Source: an uncultured Oscillospiraceae bacterium
GTDB taxonomy: Bacteria; Bacillota; Clostridia; Oscillospirales; Acutalibacteraceae
Direction of reading: 5' to 3'
NCBI GenBank assembly: GCA_900547305.1
Contig: URGH01000100.1
Location: 1-6,584, forward strand
DNA length: 6,584 bases
Shown here: in pieces, positions 1 through 5,815 of the stretch
Layout: the number at the start of each line of letters is the position of its first letter
Numbering within the stretch: position 1 is the first letter of the stretch
Made by a program: the position numbers and the translations under genes
Notes under the pieces: generated by a model
Databases searched by the model: none
Seen by the model: only the letters and a program-made list of their open reading frames with translations
Told to the model about the DNA's origin: nothing

Positions 1-65
1 TGGGGTGAGTACCCACGGAGCATAACAACCGACTGCCGCCTGTGGCGGATTAAAGGAGGGTGTTA
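1..65 (+). ncRNA. Possible 3' part of a structured RNA (6S-like), cut by window edge
   Basis: No protein gene fits here. The stretch contains two compact hairpins: GGGT/ACCC around positions 3-14, and CCGCC-TGT-GGCGG at about 36-48, followed by a purine-rich AAAGGAGGG tail. A CCTGTGGCGG hairpin followed by a short purine-rich 3' strand recalls the 3' end of 6S RNA, whose E. coli version has CCTGCGGCGG in the same place. The 5' half, which would have to pair with it, lies outside the window, and the distance between the motifs is shorter than in E. coli. This is a resemblance from memory, not a demonstrated homology. It could equally be another structured RNA or a leader. Confidence 0.22.
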
Positions 66-72
66 TGGCGCC

Positions 73-122
73 GCGGTCAAAGAAAATTCGCGTTCCAAGC
101 GAATATTTTCTTTGGGCACCGC
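73..122. repeat. Long imperfect inverted repeat (hairpin)
   Basis: Left arm 73-91 pairs with right arm 99-122. GCGGT (73-77) pairs with ACCGC (118-122), CAAAGAAAAT (78-87) with ATTTTCTTTG (105-114), and TCGC (88-91) with GCGA (99-102). That leaves small bulges at 103-104 and 115-117 and a 7-base loop. It lies beyond the 3' end of spoIVA, with no T-run after it on either strand, so it is not a standard intrinsic terminator. It may act as a processing or 3'-end-stabilising structure, or be a copy of a dispersed palindromic element. Only one copy is visible here. Confidence 0.6.
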
Positions 123-140
123 AAGAGTAAGGAGTGCAGT

Positions 141-159
141 CAAAAATCTTCGATTTTTG
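141..159. repeat. Short perfect hairpin downstream of spoIVA
   Basis: CAAAAATC (141-148) and GATTTTTG (152-159) form a perfect 8-bp stem with a 3-base loop. It lies about 45 bases past the spoIVA stop on the minus strand. The descending arm on that strand contains a run of five T, so weak termination of spoIVA transcripts is conceivable. However, the stem has only two G-C pairs and no T-tract follows, so I do not call it a terminator. Confidence 0.5.
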
Positions 160-179
160 CGAACGGCATTCCCGTCCAA

Positions 180-203
180 AGCGTGGCAAATTTTCGACAC
201 GCT
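180..203. repeat. Inverted repeat abutting the spoIVA stop codon
   Basis: AGCGTG (180-185) and CACGCT (198-203) can form a 6-bp stem with an AT-rich 12-base loop. The stem reaches the last base of the spoIVA TGA codon, which occupies 203-205 on the minus strand. It may help define the mRNA 3' end, but no T-run follows, so its role is unproven. Confidence 0.35.
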
Positions 204-1681
204 CAAAGTATTATGCACACAAGCCCATTGCAGCCCTCGTTTATAACGCGCTCTATCGTTTCCTGTACGCGCTGTCTGGCGTCTGCCGGCATACGCGAAA
301 GCTTGGTGTGCAATCCCTCGTTTACAAGCTCGTGCAGAGACTTTCCGAATATGTTTGAATCCCAAATTTTAACCGGGTCTTCCTCAAATTCGCTGAGCAG
401 GTACATAACCAAGTCTTCCGACTGTTTTTCGCTGCCTACTATGGGGCTTACCTCGGTGGTGATATTCGCTTTCATAAGGTGAATTGACGGCGCCGACGCG
501 CGCAGCCTTACGCCGTAGCGCCCGCCCTGCTTCATAATTTCAGGCTCTTCAAGCTTTAAGTCCTCAATTTCCGGCATTATAATGCCGTAGCCCGTAGCCT
601 CTACCTCGTCAAGCGCACCCTTTACCCTTGAATATTCCTTCTTGATTTTTGCAAGCTCCTTTATGCTGTCCATAAGCTCCTGCTCGTCATTTATTTTAAG
701 CCCTGTGCTTTCGGCAAGAACACGGTAGAAAAGCGTGTTGTTTATCTTTATCATAACATCCGCGCTGCCCGTGCCGAGGTCAATGCCGTTCACCGCCGCG
801 CCGTCGGCATTTTGGCTGTTCGCAAACGCCGTTTCAAAGCACTTTATATCCCTTATATGCCGCACGTTTGCCGCCGATTTCTTTATGGTGTCGGTAAGCT
901 CCGCGCGCAGCCAGTGGTCAAGCGGCAGCGAGTTTATCCAGCGCGGGAAATTTATGCATATTTCCTTTATGGGGAACTCAAAAAGTATGCGGGATAATAT
1001 TTGCTTAATATCCTCTTCGTTAAGCTCCAAGCAGTTTACCGGCTGCACCGGTATTCCGTATTTCTCGGTTAATCTTTGCGCTAATTCCTGCGCTTCGGGC
1101 GATTCGGGGTACATACAGTTTAGCAGTATAATAAACGGCTTGTTTATGGCTTTTAATTCGTCAATTACGCGTTCTTCCGCTTCCTCGTATTCGCTGCGCG
1201 GAATATCGCTTATGCTGCCGTCGGTAGTTATTACCAAGCCTATTGTTGAGTGCTCGTTTATAACCTTGCGCGTGCCTATTTCCGCCGCCATATTAAAGGG
1301 TATGGGTTCTTCAAACCACGGCGTCATTACCATTCGCGGCTGGTCGCCCTCAATGTATCCCAGTGCGCTCGGTACTATGTAACCCACGCAGTCAATAAGG
1401 CGCACGTTCATAGCGGATGAATCGTCCACCTTTATCTGTACGCCCTTTTCGGGTATGAATTTCGGCTCGGTAGTCATTATTGTTCTGCCGGAGGATGATT
1501 GCGGCAGCTCGTCGTTTGCCCTTTCCTTTTGGTAATCCCCCGAAATGTTCGGCAGCACGAGCTTATCCATAAACTGTTTTATAAATGTTGATTTACCCGT
1601 GCGTACCGGACCCACAATGCCGATATAAATATCTCCGCCGGTACGCGCGGCAATATCCTTGTAGATGCTCACGTTTGTCAT
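203..1681 (-). CDS. spoIVA: Stage IV sporulation protein A, spore coat basement-layer ATPase
   Basis: The product is 492 residues, the length I recall for B. subtilis SpoIVA, and appears complete. SpoIVA is a cytoskeleton-like ATPase made in the mother cell. It polymerises irreversibly on ATP hydrolysis over the forespore outer membrane, where SpoVM anchors it, and is the platform for coat and cortex assembly. Seen directly: Walker A GPVRTGKS at residues 24-31 with Lys30, sensor threonines 70 and 71 in the IMTTEPKF segment, and Walker B LIDCVGY with Asp97. All fall at the numbers known from B. subtilis. A middle domain follows, and the hydrophobic C-terminal end (GLVCIIL) matches the localisation domain of the family. 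I chose the ATG at 1681 because GGAGG lies 7 bases upstream and the encoded N-terminus (MTNVSIYKDIAARTGGDIY) is that of the family. An upstream in-frame extension to 1906 would run through the promoter region and into the divergent gene. The gene stands alone and is probably sigma-E controlled. Confidence 0.97.
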   Translation of the reverse strand: MTNVSIYKDIAARTGGDIYIGIVGPVRTGKSTFIKQFMDKLVLPNISGDYQKERANDELPQSSSGRTIMTTEPKFIPEKGVQIKVDDSSAMNVRLIDCVGYIVPSALGYIEGDQPRMVMTPWFEEPIPFNMAAEIGTRKVINEHSTIGLVITTDGSISDIPRSEYEEAEERVIDELKAINKPFIILLNCMYPESPEAQELAQRLTEKYGIPVQPVNCLELNEEDIKQILSRILFEFPIKEICINFPRWINSLPLDHWLRAELTDTIKKSAANVRHIRDIKCFETAFANSQNADGAAVNGIDLGTGSADVMIKINNTLFYRVLAESTGLKINDEQELMDSIKELAKIKKEYSRVKGALDEVEATGYGIIMPEIEDLKLEEPEIMKQGGRYGVRLRASAPSIHLMKANITTEVSPIVGSEKQSEDLVMYLLSEFEEDPVKIWDSNIFGKSLHELVNEGLHTKLSRMPADARQRVQETIERVINEGCNGLVCIIL

Positions 1682-1688
1682 AATTTTT

Positions 1689-1693
1689 CCTCC
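1689..1693 (-). promoter_or_regulatory. Ribosome binding site of spoIVA
   Basis: On the minus strand GGAGG stands 7 bases before the ATG at 1681. It decides the start codon against longer in-frame alternatives that begin further upstream. Confidence 0.85.
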
Positions 1694-1734
1694 ATATGCT
1701 TTCAACTCGCGGCAGTCAAACTGTCTTTTGGTAA

Positions 1735-1764
1735 AACATATGCCGAAATACATTTTTTTATGAC
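1735..1764 (-). promoter_or_regulatory. Candidate sigma-E promoter of spoIVA
   Basis: Read on the minus strand, GTCATAAA (1764-1757) is followed after 14 bases by CATATGTT (1742-1735). This resembles the sigma-E pattern of an ATA-centred -35 and a CATACAnT -10 at 13-15 bases spacing, although the -10 departs from consensus in its second half. spoIVA is a classical member of the mother-cell sigma-E regulon, which supports the assignment. The predicted transcript would start near 1728, leaving a leader of about 45 bases. Confidence 0.5.
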
Positions 1765-1773
1765 AAGTATTTA

Positions 1774-1802
1774 TTGAAAACAAAACGTATTTTTGATATA
1801 AT
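1774..1802 (+). promoter_or_regulatory. Sigma-A promoter of the DUF4317-LOR unit
   Basis: TTGAAA (1774-1779) is separated by exactly 17 bases from a perfect TATAAT (1797-1802), inside an AT-rich stretch. The predicted start is near 1809, giving a leader of roughly 25 bases to the TTG codon at 1835. It faces away from the candidate sigma-E promoter of spoIVA, with only 9 bases between the two -35 elements. Confidence 0.8.
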
Positions 1803-1823
1803 AGCTTTACCGTAAAACGAAAA

Positions 1824-1827
1824 GAGG
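1824..1827 (+). promoter_or_regulatory. Ribosome binding site supporting a TTG start
   Basis: GAGG, within AAGAGGAAA, lies 7 bases before the TTG at 1835. No ATG or GTG start at comparable spacing is available in this frame, so this site fixes the unusual TTG initiation codon of the DUF4317 gene. Confidence 0.7.
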
Positions 1828-1834
1828 AAATAAC

Positions 1835-2965
1835 TTGAACGAAAAAGAAGTTGCCGAAATAAGACGGCGTTTTAACCCGCAAAAAACAAATATTACAAGC
1901 GTGCACGGCTGTTATGTTAATGAAAACCGCGAAATTGTAGCTGAATTTAATCAGCCGCTTGCGGCTTTAACGCAGGATGAAACCGAGTCAATGCTCGCGC
2001 TGCTTAAAAAGCTGCTTTCGGGCGGGCTTGACAGAAACCTTATAGATATTGAGTTTTCAAACGAGCTGGTACTGAACGGCGAAGAACACAAGCGCTTATT
2101 AAAGCTGCGTGATTCTGCGCTTTGCGATGAGCTTGAATTAAAAGTCCTGTTTTCAGATATAATAGATACCGTAAGGGTTGAGAGCGCATACCTTATACTT
2201 GCCGCAGCGGATAATTACGATGTTTTCACATACCGCGAGGACGGCAAAAAGGACGAGGACTCAACCGAGCTGTTTAAATACTTTTTGTGCGGCGTTTTCC
2301 CTGTTAAAATGACAAAGCCGCAATTAAGCTTTGCCGCTTTTGATAATACCTTTAAAAACATTGTTGCAAATTCGGTTATAACCGCCCCCCTGCTCGGCTT
2401 TATGTTCCCCGCGTTTGACGATCGCGCAGCGAATATTTACAATACGCTTTTCTACACTAAGGATTCCGCAGCGAATAACTCCGAAATAATAGACCGCCTT
2501 TTCAAAGCCGAGCCGCCTATGCCCGCCGCCGAGCAGCGCGAGACCTTTAATTCCCTGTTAAACGGCGTGACGAACGACGAAAACAACCTTGAAATAATTA
2601 AAAATATTCAGGATGAAATAGTCGGAATGATTGCCGAGCATAAGGAAAGCCGTGAGCGCGAGCCGCTTGCCGTTTCGCGTGACGATATTTGCGATATTCT
2701 GCGTTCTTCCGATATGGCGGATGAAAAAATAGAGACCTTTAAGGCGGGGTTTGATGAAAGCTTCGGCGAAAAAGCGCGGATTAACCCGCAAAATCTTGTG
2801 GAAACAAAGCGATTGGAGCTTACGGGGGCTGATATAAGCATAAAAATAAACCCCGAGCGCAGCGAACTTGTGGAGACCCGCGTTATTGACGGTGTGAAAT
2901 ACATACTTATTCGCGCGGATGAAGAAATTGAAGTAAACGGCGTGCCGATAAACATTGGAGAGTAA
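1835..2965 (+). CDS. DUF4317 family protein, function unknown
   Basis: This 376-residue protein starts at TTG. Its N-terminus (NEKEVAEIRRRFNPQKTNIT followed by a GCYVNEN motif) and the later FLCGVFPVKMTKPQLSF and GFMFPAFDDRAANI segments are those I recognise from the DUF4317 family of Clostridia. Near the C-terminus comes NPERSELVETRVIDGVKYI, then an acidic RADEEIEVNGV tail typical of the family. I see no signal peptide, no membrane segment and no nucleotide-binding or catalytic motif, so it is probably a soluble cytoplasmic protein. The middle region (about residues 225-300) is charged and probably helical. It is driven by a good sigma-A promoter and is followed 5 bases later by a LURP-one-related gene, so the two are probably made together. 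The family has no established function that I know of, and the neighbourhood with spoIVA does not by itself imply a sporulation role. Confidence 0.85.
   Translation: MNEKEVAEIRRRFNPQKTNITSVHGCYVNENREIVAEFNQPLAALTQDETESMLALLKKLLSGGLDRNLIDIEFSNELVLNGEEHKRLLKLRDSALCDELELKVLFSDIIDTVRVESAYLILAAADNYDVFTYREDGKKDEDSTELFKYFLCGVFPVKMTKPQLSFAAFDNTFKNIVANSVITAPLLGFMFPAFDDRAANIYNTLFYTKDSAANNSEIIDRLFKAEPPMPAAEQRETFNSLLNGVTNDENNLEIIKNIQDEIVGMIAEHKESREREPLAVSRDDICDILRSSDMADEKIETFKAGFDESFGEKARINPQNLVETKRLELTGADISIKINPERSELVETRVIDGVKYILIRADEEIEVNGVPINIGE
2957..2962 (+). promoter_or_regulatory. Ribosome binding site of the LOR gene
   Basis: GGAGAG lies 8 bases before the ATG at 2971 and inside the last codons of the DUF4317 gene. 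The arrangement suggests co-transcription and probably translational coupling. Confidence 0.65.
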
Positions 2966-2970
2966 ATTTT

Positions 2971-3444
2971 ATGAGAATGCTTTTTAAACAGCGCCTTTTT
3001 TCATGGTTTGACAGCTACGATATTTACGACGAGGCGGGCAACACGCTTTATATAGTAAAGGGTCAGCTTTCGTGGGGGCACTGCCTTAAAATTTTCAGCC
3101 CCGACGGCGCCGAGCTCGGCACGGTAAAGGAAAGGGTTTTCACCTTTCTGCCGAAATTTGAGCTGTATATAGGCAGCAGCTATATCGGCTGCATTAAAAA
3201 GGAATTTACCTTTTTCAAACCGTCGTTTAATATTGATTTTAACGGCTGGCATATAGACGGCGGGTTTATGGAATGGGATTACACGGTATACGGCGCGGGC
3301 GGCTCGGTAGTTGCCACCGTTTCAAAGGAAATATTTCACTGGACCGATACATACGTTATAGACGTTGCAAACCCGAGCGACGCGCTTTGCGCCTTAATGC
3401 TTGTGCTTGCAATCGACGCGGAAAAATGTTCTAGAAACGATTGA
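2971..3444 (+). CDS. LURP-one-related (LOR/DUF567, YxjI-like) protein
   Basis: The product has 157 residues, close to the length of B. subtilis YxjI. The pattern is that of the LOR fold, a tubby-like beta barrel round a hydrophobic helix. It opens with a short basic start (MRMLFKQRLFSWFDSYDIYD), followed by DEAGNTLYIVKGQ and many aromatic beta strands with regularly spaced turns (FSPDGAELGTVKER, FELYIGSSYIGCIKKEF, FNGWHIDGGFMEWDYTVY). It ends in a hydrophobic helix at about residues 134-150 (NPSDALCALMLVLAIDAEK), which in this fold fills the barrel and is not a membrane anchor. Tubby-like folds are often linked to lipid or membrane binding, but bacterial LOR proteins have no settled role. The gene follows the DUF4317 gene by 5 bases and probably shares its promoter. 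I see no intrinsic terminator after it. Confidence 0.85.
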   Translation: MRMLFKQRLFSWFDSYDIYDEAGNTLYIVKGQLSWGHCLKIFSPDGAELGTVKERVFTFLPKFELYIGSSYIGCIKKEFTFFKPSFNIDFNGWHIDGGFMEWDYTVYGAGGSVVATVSKEIFHWTDTYVIDVANPSDALCALMLVLAIDAEKCSRND

Positions 3445-3517
3445 TTGTCGATTTAACTCAAAAAAATGTATTAATTTATCAGCTTTCATACACAACCGCT
3501 AAATGTGGAACTTTATA

Positions 3518-3546
3518 TTGACAGCCAATACAATATATTGTATTAT
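3518..3546 (+). promoter_or_regulatory. Sigma-A promoter of pflBA
   Basis: A consensus TTGACA (3518-3523) is followed by 17 bases and TATTAT (3541-3546, one mismatch to TATAAT). Transcription should begin near 3553, giving a leader of roughly 28 bases. The spacer is almost entirely filled by a perfect palindrome, so this promoter is built to be controlled by a DNA-binding protein. The preceding part of the gap (3445-3517) shows nothing further, and in particular no terminator hairpin for the upstream gene. Confidence 0.8.
3527..3544. promoter_or_regulatory. 18-bp perfect palindromic operator in the pflB promoter
   Basis: AATACAATATATTGTATT is its own reverse complement over all 18 bases. It sits between the -35 and -10 boxes and covers the first four bases of the -10, so a bound protein would exclude RNA polymerase and should act as a repressor. 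The central 16 bases (ATACAATATATTGTAT) agree with the NrdR box as I remember it (ACACwATATaTwGTGT) at all but two symmetrical positions. The half-site order ACAA..TTGT is the reverse of the Rex pattern TTGT..ACAA. NrdR is therefore the best named candidate, but an unidentified GntR-, MarR- or TetR-type repressor is also possible. Confidence 0.6.
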
Positions 3547-3562
3547 TATATTAGTTTAACAC

Positions 3563-3570
3563 AAAGGCGG
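3563..3570 (+). promoter_or_regulatory. Ribosome binding site of pflB
   Basis: AAAGGCGG, an interrupted Shine-Dalgarno sequence, ends 10 bases before the ATG at 3581. The spacing is slightly long and the motif imperfect, but no better site exists near any alternative start. Confidence 0.55.
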
Positions 3571-3585
3571 TACAATATAAATGAT
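3570..3585. promoter_or_regulatory. Degenerate second copy of the palindrome half-site
   Basis: TACAATATA, the left portion of the upstream palindrome, recurs at 3571-3579, between the ribosome binding site and the start codon of pflB. The right half is poorly kept. The two sites are offset by 42 bases, about four helical turns, so a protein bound to both could sit on the same DNA face. NrdR boxes usually come in pairs at whole-turn spacing. In an AT-rich leader the match may still be chance. Confidence 0.3.
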
Positions 3586-5812
3586 TCATGAAAACTGGGA
3601 CGGATTCATAGGCGGCAAATGGCAGGAAGAAATAAACGTGCGCGATTTTATTCAAAAAAATTATCGCGAATACACAGGCGACGACAGCTTTTTAAGCGGC
3701 GCCACAAAACGCACAAAAGAGCTTATGGGCAGGGTAAACACGCTTTTTGAGGTTGAAAAGCAGTTCGGCGGCGTGCTGGATATAGATACCGAAACAATAT
3801 CCACCGTTACCGCATACGCTCCCGGGTATATTGAAAAGGATAAGGAAATAATTGTAGGTATGCAGACCAACCGCCCGCTTAAAAGGGGAGTTAATCCCTT
3901 CGGCGGTATTCGTATGGCGCGGCAGGCGTGCGAGGCTTACGGCTACAAATTATCCGACAGTATTGAAAAGCAGTTTAAATACAGAACCACCCATAACGAC
4001 GGCGTTTTTAAAGCCTACACCGATGAAATGCGCAAGGCGCGCCACTCGCACCTTATAACCGGCTTGCCCGACGCTTACGGCAGGGGCAGAATTATAGGCG
4101 ACTACCGCCGCGCGGCGCTTTACGGAATTGACAGGCTGATAGAAGAAAAGAAAAAGGACAAAGCGGCTCTTTCGGGCGTTAATTTTGATGAGGAGCACAT
4201 CCGTTTATCAGAGGAGCTTTCAAACCAGATAGCCGCGCTTTCCGAAATTAAGAAAATGGCGGAATCCTACGGCTATGATATAAGCGCCCCCGCCGCCAAC
4301 GCGCGCGAGGCGGTGCAGTGGACTTACTTTGCCTACCTTGCCGCTATTAAGGAGCAAAACGGCGCGGCAATGTCGCTCGGGCGAGTGAGCACATTCCTTG
4401 ATATTTATATTGAGCGCGACCTTGAAAACGGAACGCTTACCGAGCGCCAGGCGCAGGAGCTTATGGACGATTTTGTAATGAAGCTGCGCATTGCGCGCCA
4501 TTTGCGCACACCCGAGTACAACGAGCTTTTCGGCGGCGACCCCATGTGGATAACCGAAAGCGTAGGCGGCATGGGCGAGGACGGCAGAACGCTTGTTACC
4601 AAAAACAGCTACCGTATGCTCAACACGCTGTATACTCTGGGTTCATCCCCCGAGCCGAACCTCACCGTGCTTTGGTCGAATAAGCTGCCCGAATACTTTA
4701 AGCGCTTTTGCGCCAAAGTCTCGTGCGATACCGATTCGATACAGTACGAAAACGACGACGTAATGCGTCCGATATACGGCGACGATTACGCCATAGCCTG
4801 CTGCGTTTCGGCTATGAAAATAGGCAAGCAAATGCAGTTTTTCGGCGCGCGCTGCAACCTTGCAAAGCTGTTGCTTTTATCGCTCAACGGCGGATTCGAT
4901 ACCTCAAGCGGCATAAACGTGGGTCCGCAAATGAAGCCGTTTGAAGACGACGTGCTCTCCTACGATAAGGTTTACGAGCGTTTCACCGAATATGCGGCGT
5001 GGCTTTTAAGGCTCTATGTGAATACAATGAACGTTATTCACTATATGCACGATAAATACGCCTACGAAAAGGCGCAAATGGCTTTGCACGATACCGACGT
5101 GCACCGTTTTATGGCGTTCGGCATTGCGGGGCTTTCGGTTATAACCGACTCCCTTTCGGCAATAAAATACGCCCGCGTAACCCCCGTAAGGGATGAAAAC
5201 GGCTATATAACCGACTTTAAAACCGAGGGCGATTTCCCGAAATTCGGCAATGACGACGACCGCGTGGATATGATAGCAAAGGATCTTACCCACCTTGTTA
5301 TAACCGAGCTGCGCAAAACCCCCACCTACCGCAACGCAGAGCATACCCTCTCGGTGCTTACCATTACCTCAAACGTTATGTACGGCAAGCACACGGGCTC
5401 CACGCCCGACGGCAGAAAAGCCGGCGCGCCGTTCGCCCCGGGCGCTAACCCTATGCACAACCGCGAAGAAAACGGCGCTTTAGCATCGCTCAACTCGGTT
5501 GCCAAACTTTCGTATGACGATTGCCGCGACGGTATTTCCAACACATTCTCAATAACCCCCGATACCTTGGGCAGAACGGGCGACGAGCGCGTTAAAAACC
5601 TTGTTTCGGTGCTGGACGGCTACTTCGCCAAAAAAGCCCATCATATAAACGTAAACGTTTTGAACAGGCAAACCCTAATTGAGGCGTACAACGACCCCAC
5701 GGCTTACCCCAACCTTACAATACGCGTTTCGGGATATGCGGTTAACTTCCACAAGCTCTCCCGCGAGCAGCAGCGCGAGGTTATAAGCCGCACCTTCCAC
5801 GAGGCTATGTAA
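3581..5812 (+). CDS. pflB: Pyruvate formate-lyase (formate C-acetyltransferase)
   Basis: This cytoplasmic glycyl radical enzyme converts pyruvate and CoA to acetyl-CoA and formate without oxygen. The 743-residue product is full length (E. coli PflB is 760). Seen directly: the N-terminal NWDGFIGGKWQEEINVRDFI block of true PFLs; the adjacent catalytic cysteines Cys407-Cys408 in AIACCVSAMKIGKQMQFFGAR, matching Cys418-Cys419 of E. coli; and the C-terminal glycyl radical loop RVSGYAVNF with Gly718 as the radical site, followed by the usual REQQREVISRTFHEAM-type ending. The catalytic Cys-Cys pair separates it from choline TMA-lyase, diol dehydratase and other GRE types, which have a single cysteine. 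It has its own strong promoter with a palindromic operator. pflA starts 3 bases after its stop, and tandem TAA TAA codons end the frame. The gene is intact and agrees in codon use with its neighbours. Confidence 0.98.
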   Translation: MIHENWDGFIGGKWQEEINVRDFIQKNYREYTGDDSFLSGATKRTKELMGRVNTLFEVEKQFGGVLDIDTETISTVTAYAPGYIEKDKEIIVGMQTNRPLKRGVNPFGGIRMARQACEAYGYKLSDSIEKQFKYRTTHNDGVFKAYTDEMRKARHSHLITGLPDAYGRGRIIGDYRRAALYGIDRLIEEKKKDKAALSGVNFDEEHIRLSEELSNQIAALSEIKKMAESYGYDISAPAANAREAVQWTYFAYLAAIKEQNGAAMSLGRVSTFLDIYIERDLENGTLTERQAQELMDDFVMKLRIARHLRTPEYNELFGGDPMWITESVGGMGEDGRTLVTKNSYRMLNTLYTLGSSPEPNLTVLWSNKLPEYFKRFCAKVSCDTDSIQYENDDVMRPIYGDDYAIACCVSAMKIGKQMQFFGARCNLAKLLLLSLNGGFDTSSGINVGPQMKPFEDDVLSYDKVYERFTEYAAWLLRLYVNTMNVIHYMHDKYAYEKAQMALHDTDVHRFMAFGIAGLSVITDSLSAIKYARVTPVRDENGYITDFKTEGDFPKFGNDDDRVDMIAKDLTHLVITELRKTPTYRNAEHTLSVLTITSNVMYGKHTGSTPDGRKAGAPFAPGANPMHNREENGALASLNSVAKLSYDDCRDGISNTFSITPDTLGRTGDERVKNLVSVLDGYFAKKAHHINVNVLNRQTLIEAYNDPTAYPNLTIRVSGYAVNFHKLSREQQREVISRTFHEAM

Positions 5813-5815
5813 TAA

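Noticed and set aside
206..217. CIIL C-terminus of SpoIVA resembling a CaaX prenylation box
   Set aside because: Protein prenylation at CaaX boxes is eukaryotic, and a hydrophobic C-terminal tail is normal for SpoIVA. The resemblance is coincidental.
60..482. Open frames of 74-140 codons over 60-482 on both strands
   Set aside because: They overlap the 3' end of spoIVA and the hairpin region, have low-complexity translations with no family resemblance, and lack plausible start contexts.
735..1382. A 215-codon rightward open frame opposite spoIVA
   Set aside because: It lies wholly inside spoIVA on the other strand, shows no recognisable domain, and has the Ser-rich composition expected of an antisense shadow of a GC-biased gene.
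1682..1906. A 75-codon N-terminal extension of spoIVA
   Set aside because: It would cross the divergent promoter region and overlap the start of the DUF4317 gene. The ATG at 1681 has a good Shine-Dalgarno sequence and gives exactly the family N-terminus and length.
3538..3565. A Rex operator near pflB (TTGTATTA at 3538 and TTTAACACAA from 3555)
   Set aside because: Rex sites need inverted TTGT(T/G)AA-type half-sites about 4 bases apart. Here the halves are about 9 bases apart and imperfect, while the obvious symmetry is the 18-bp palindrome with the opposite half-site order.
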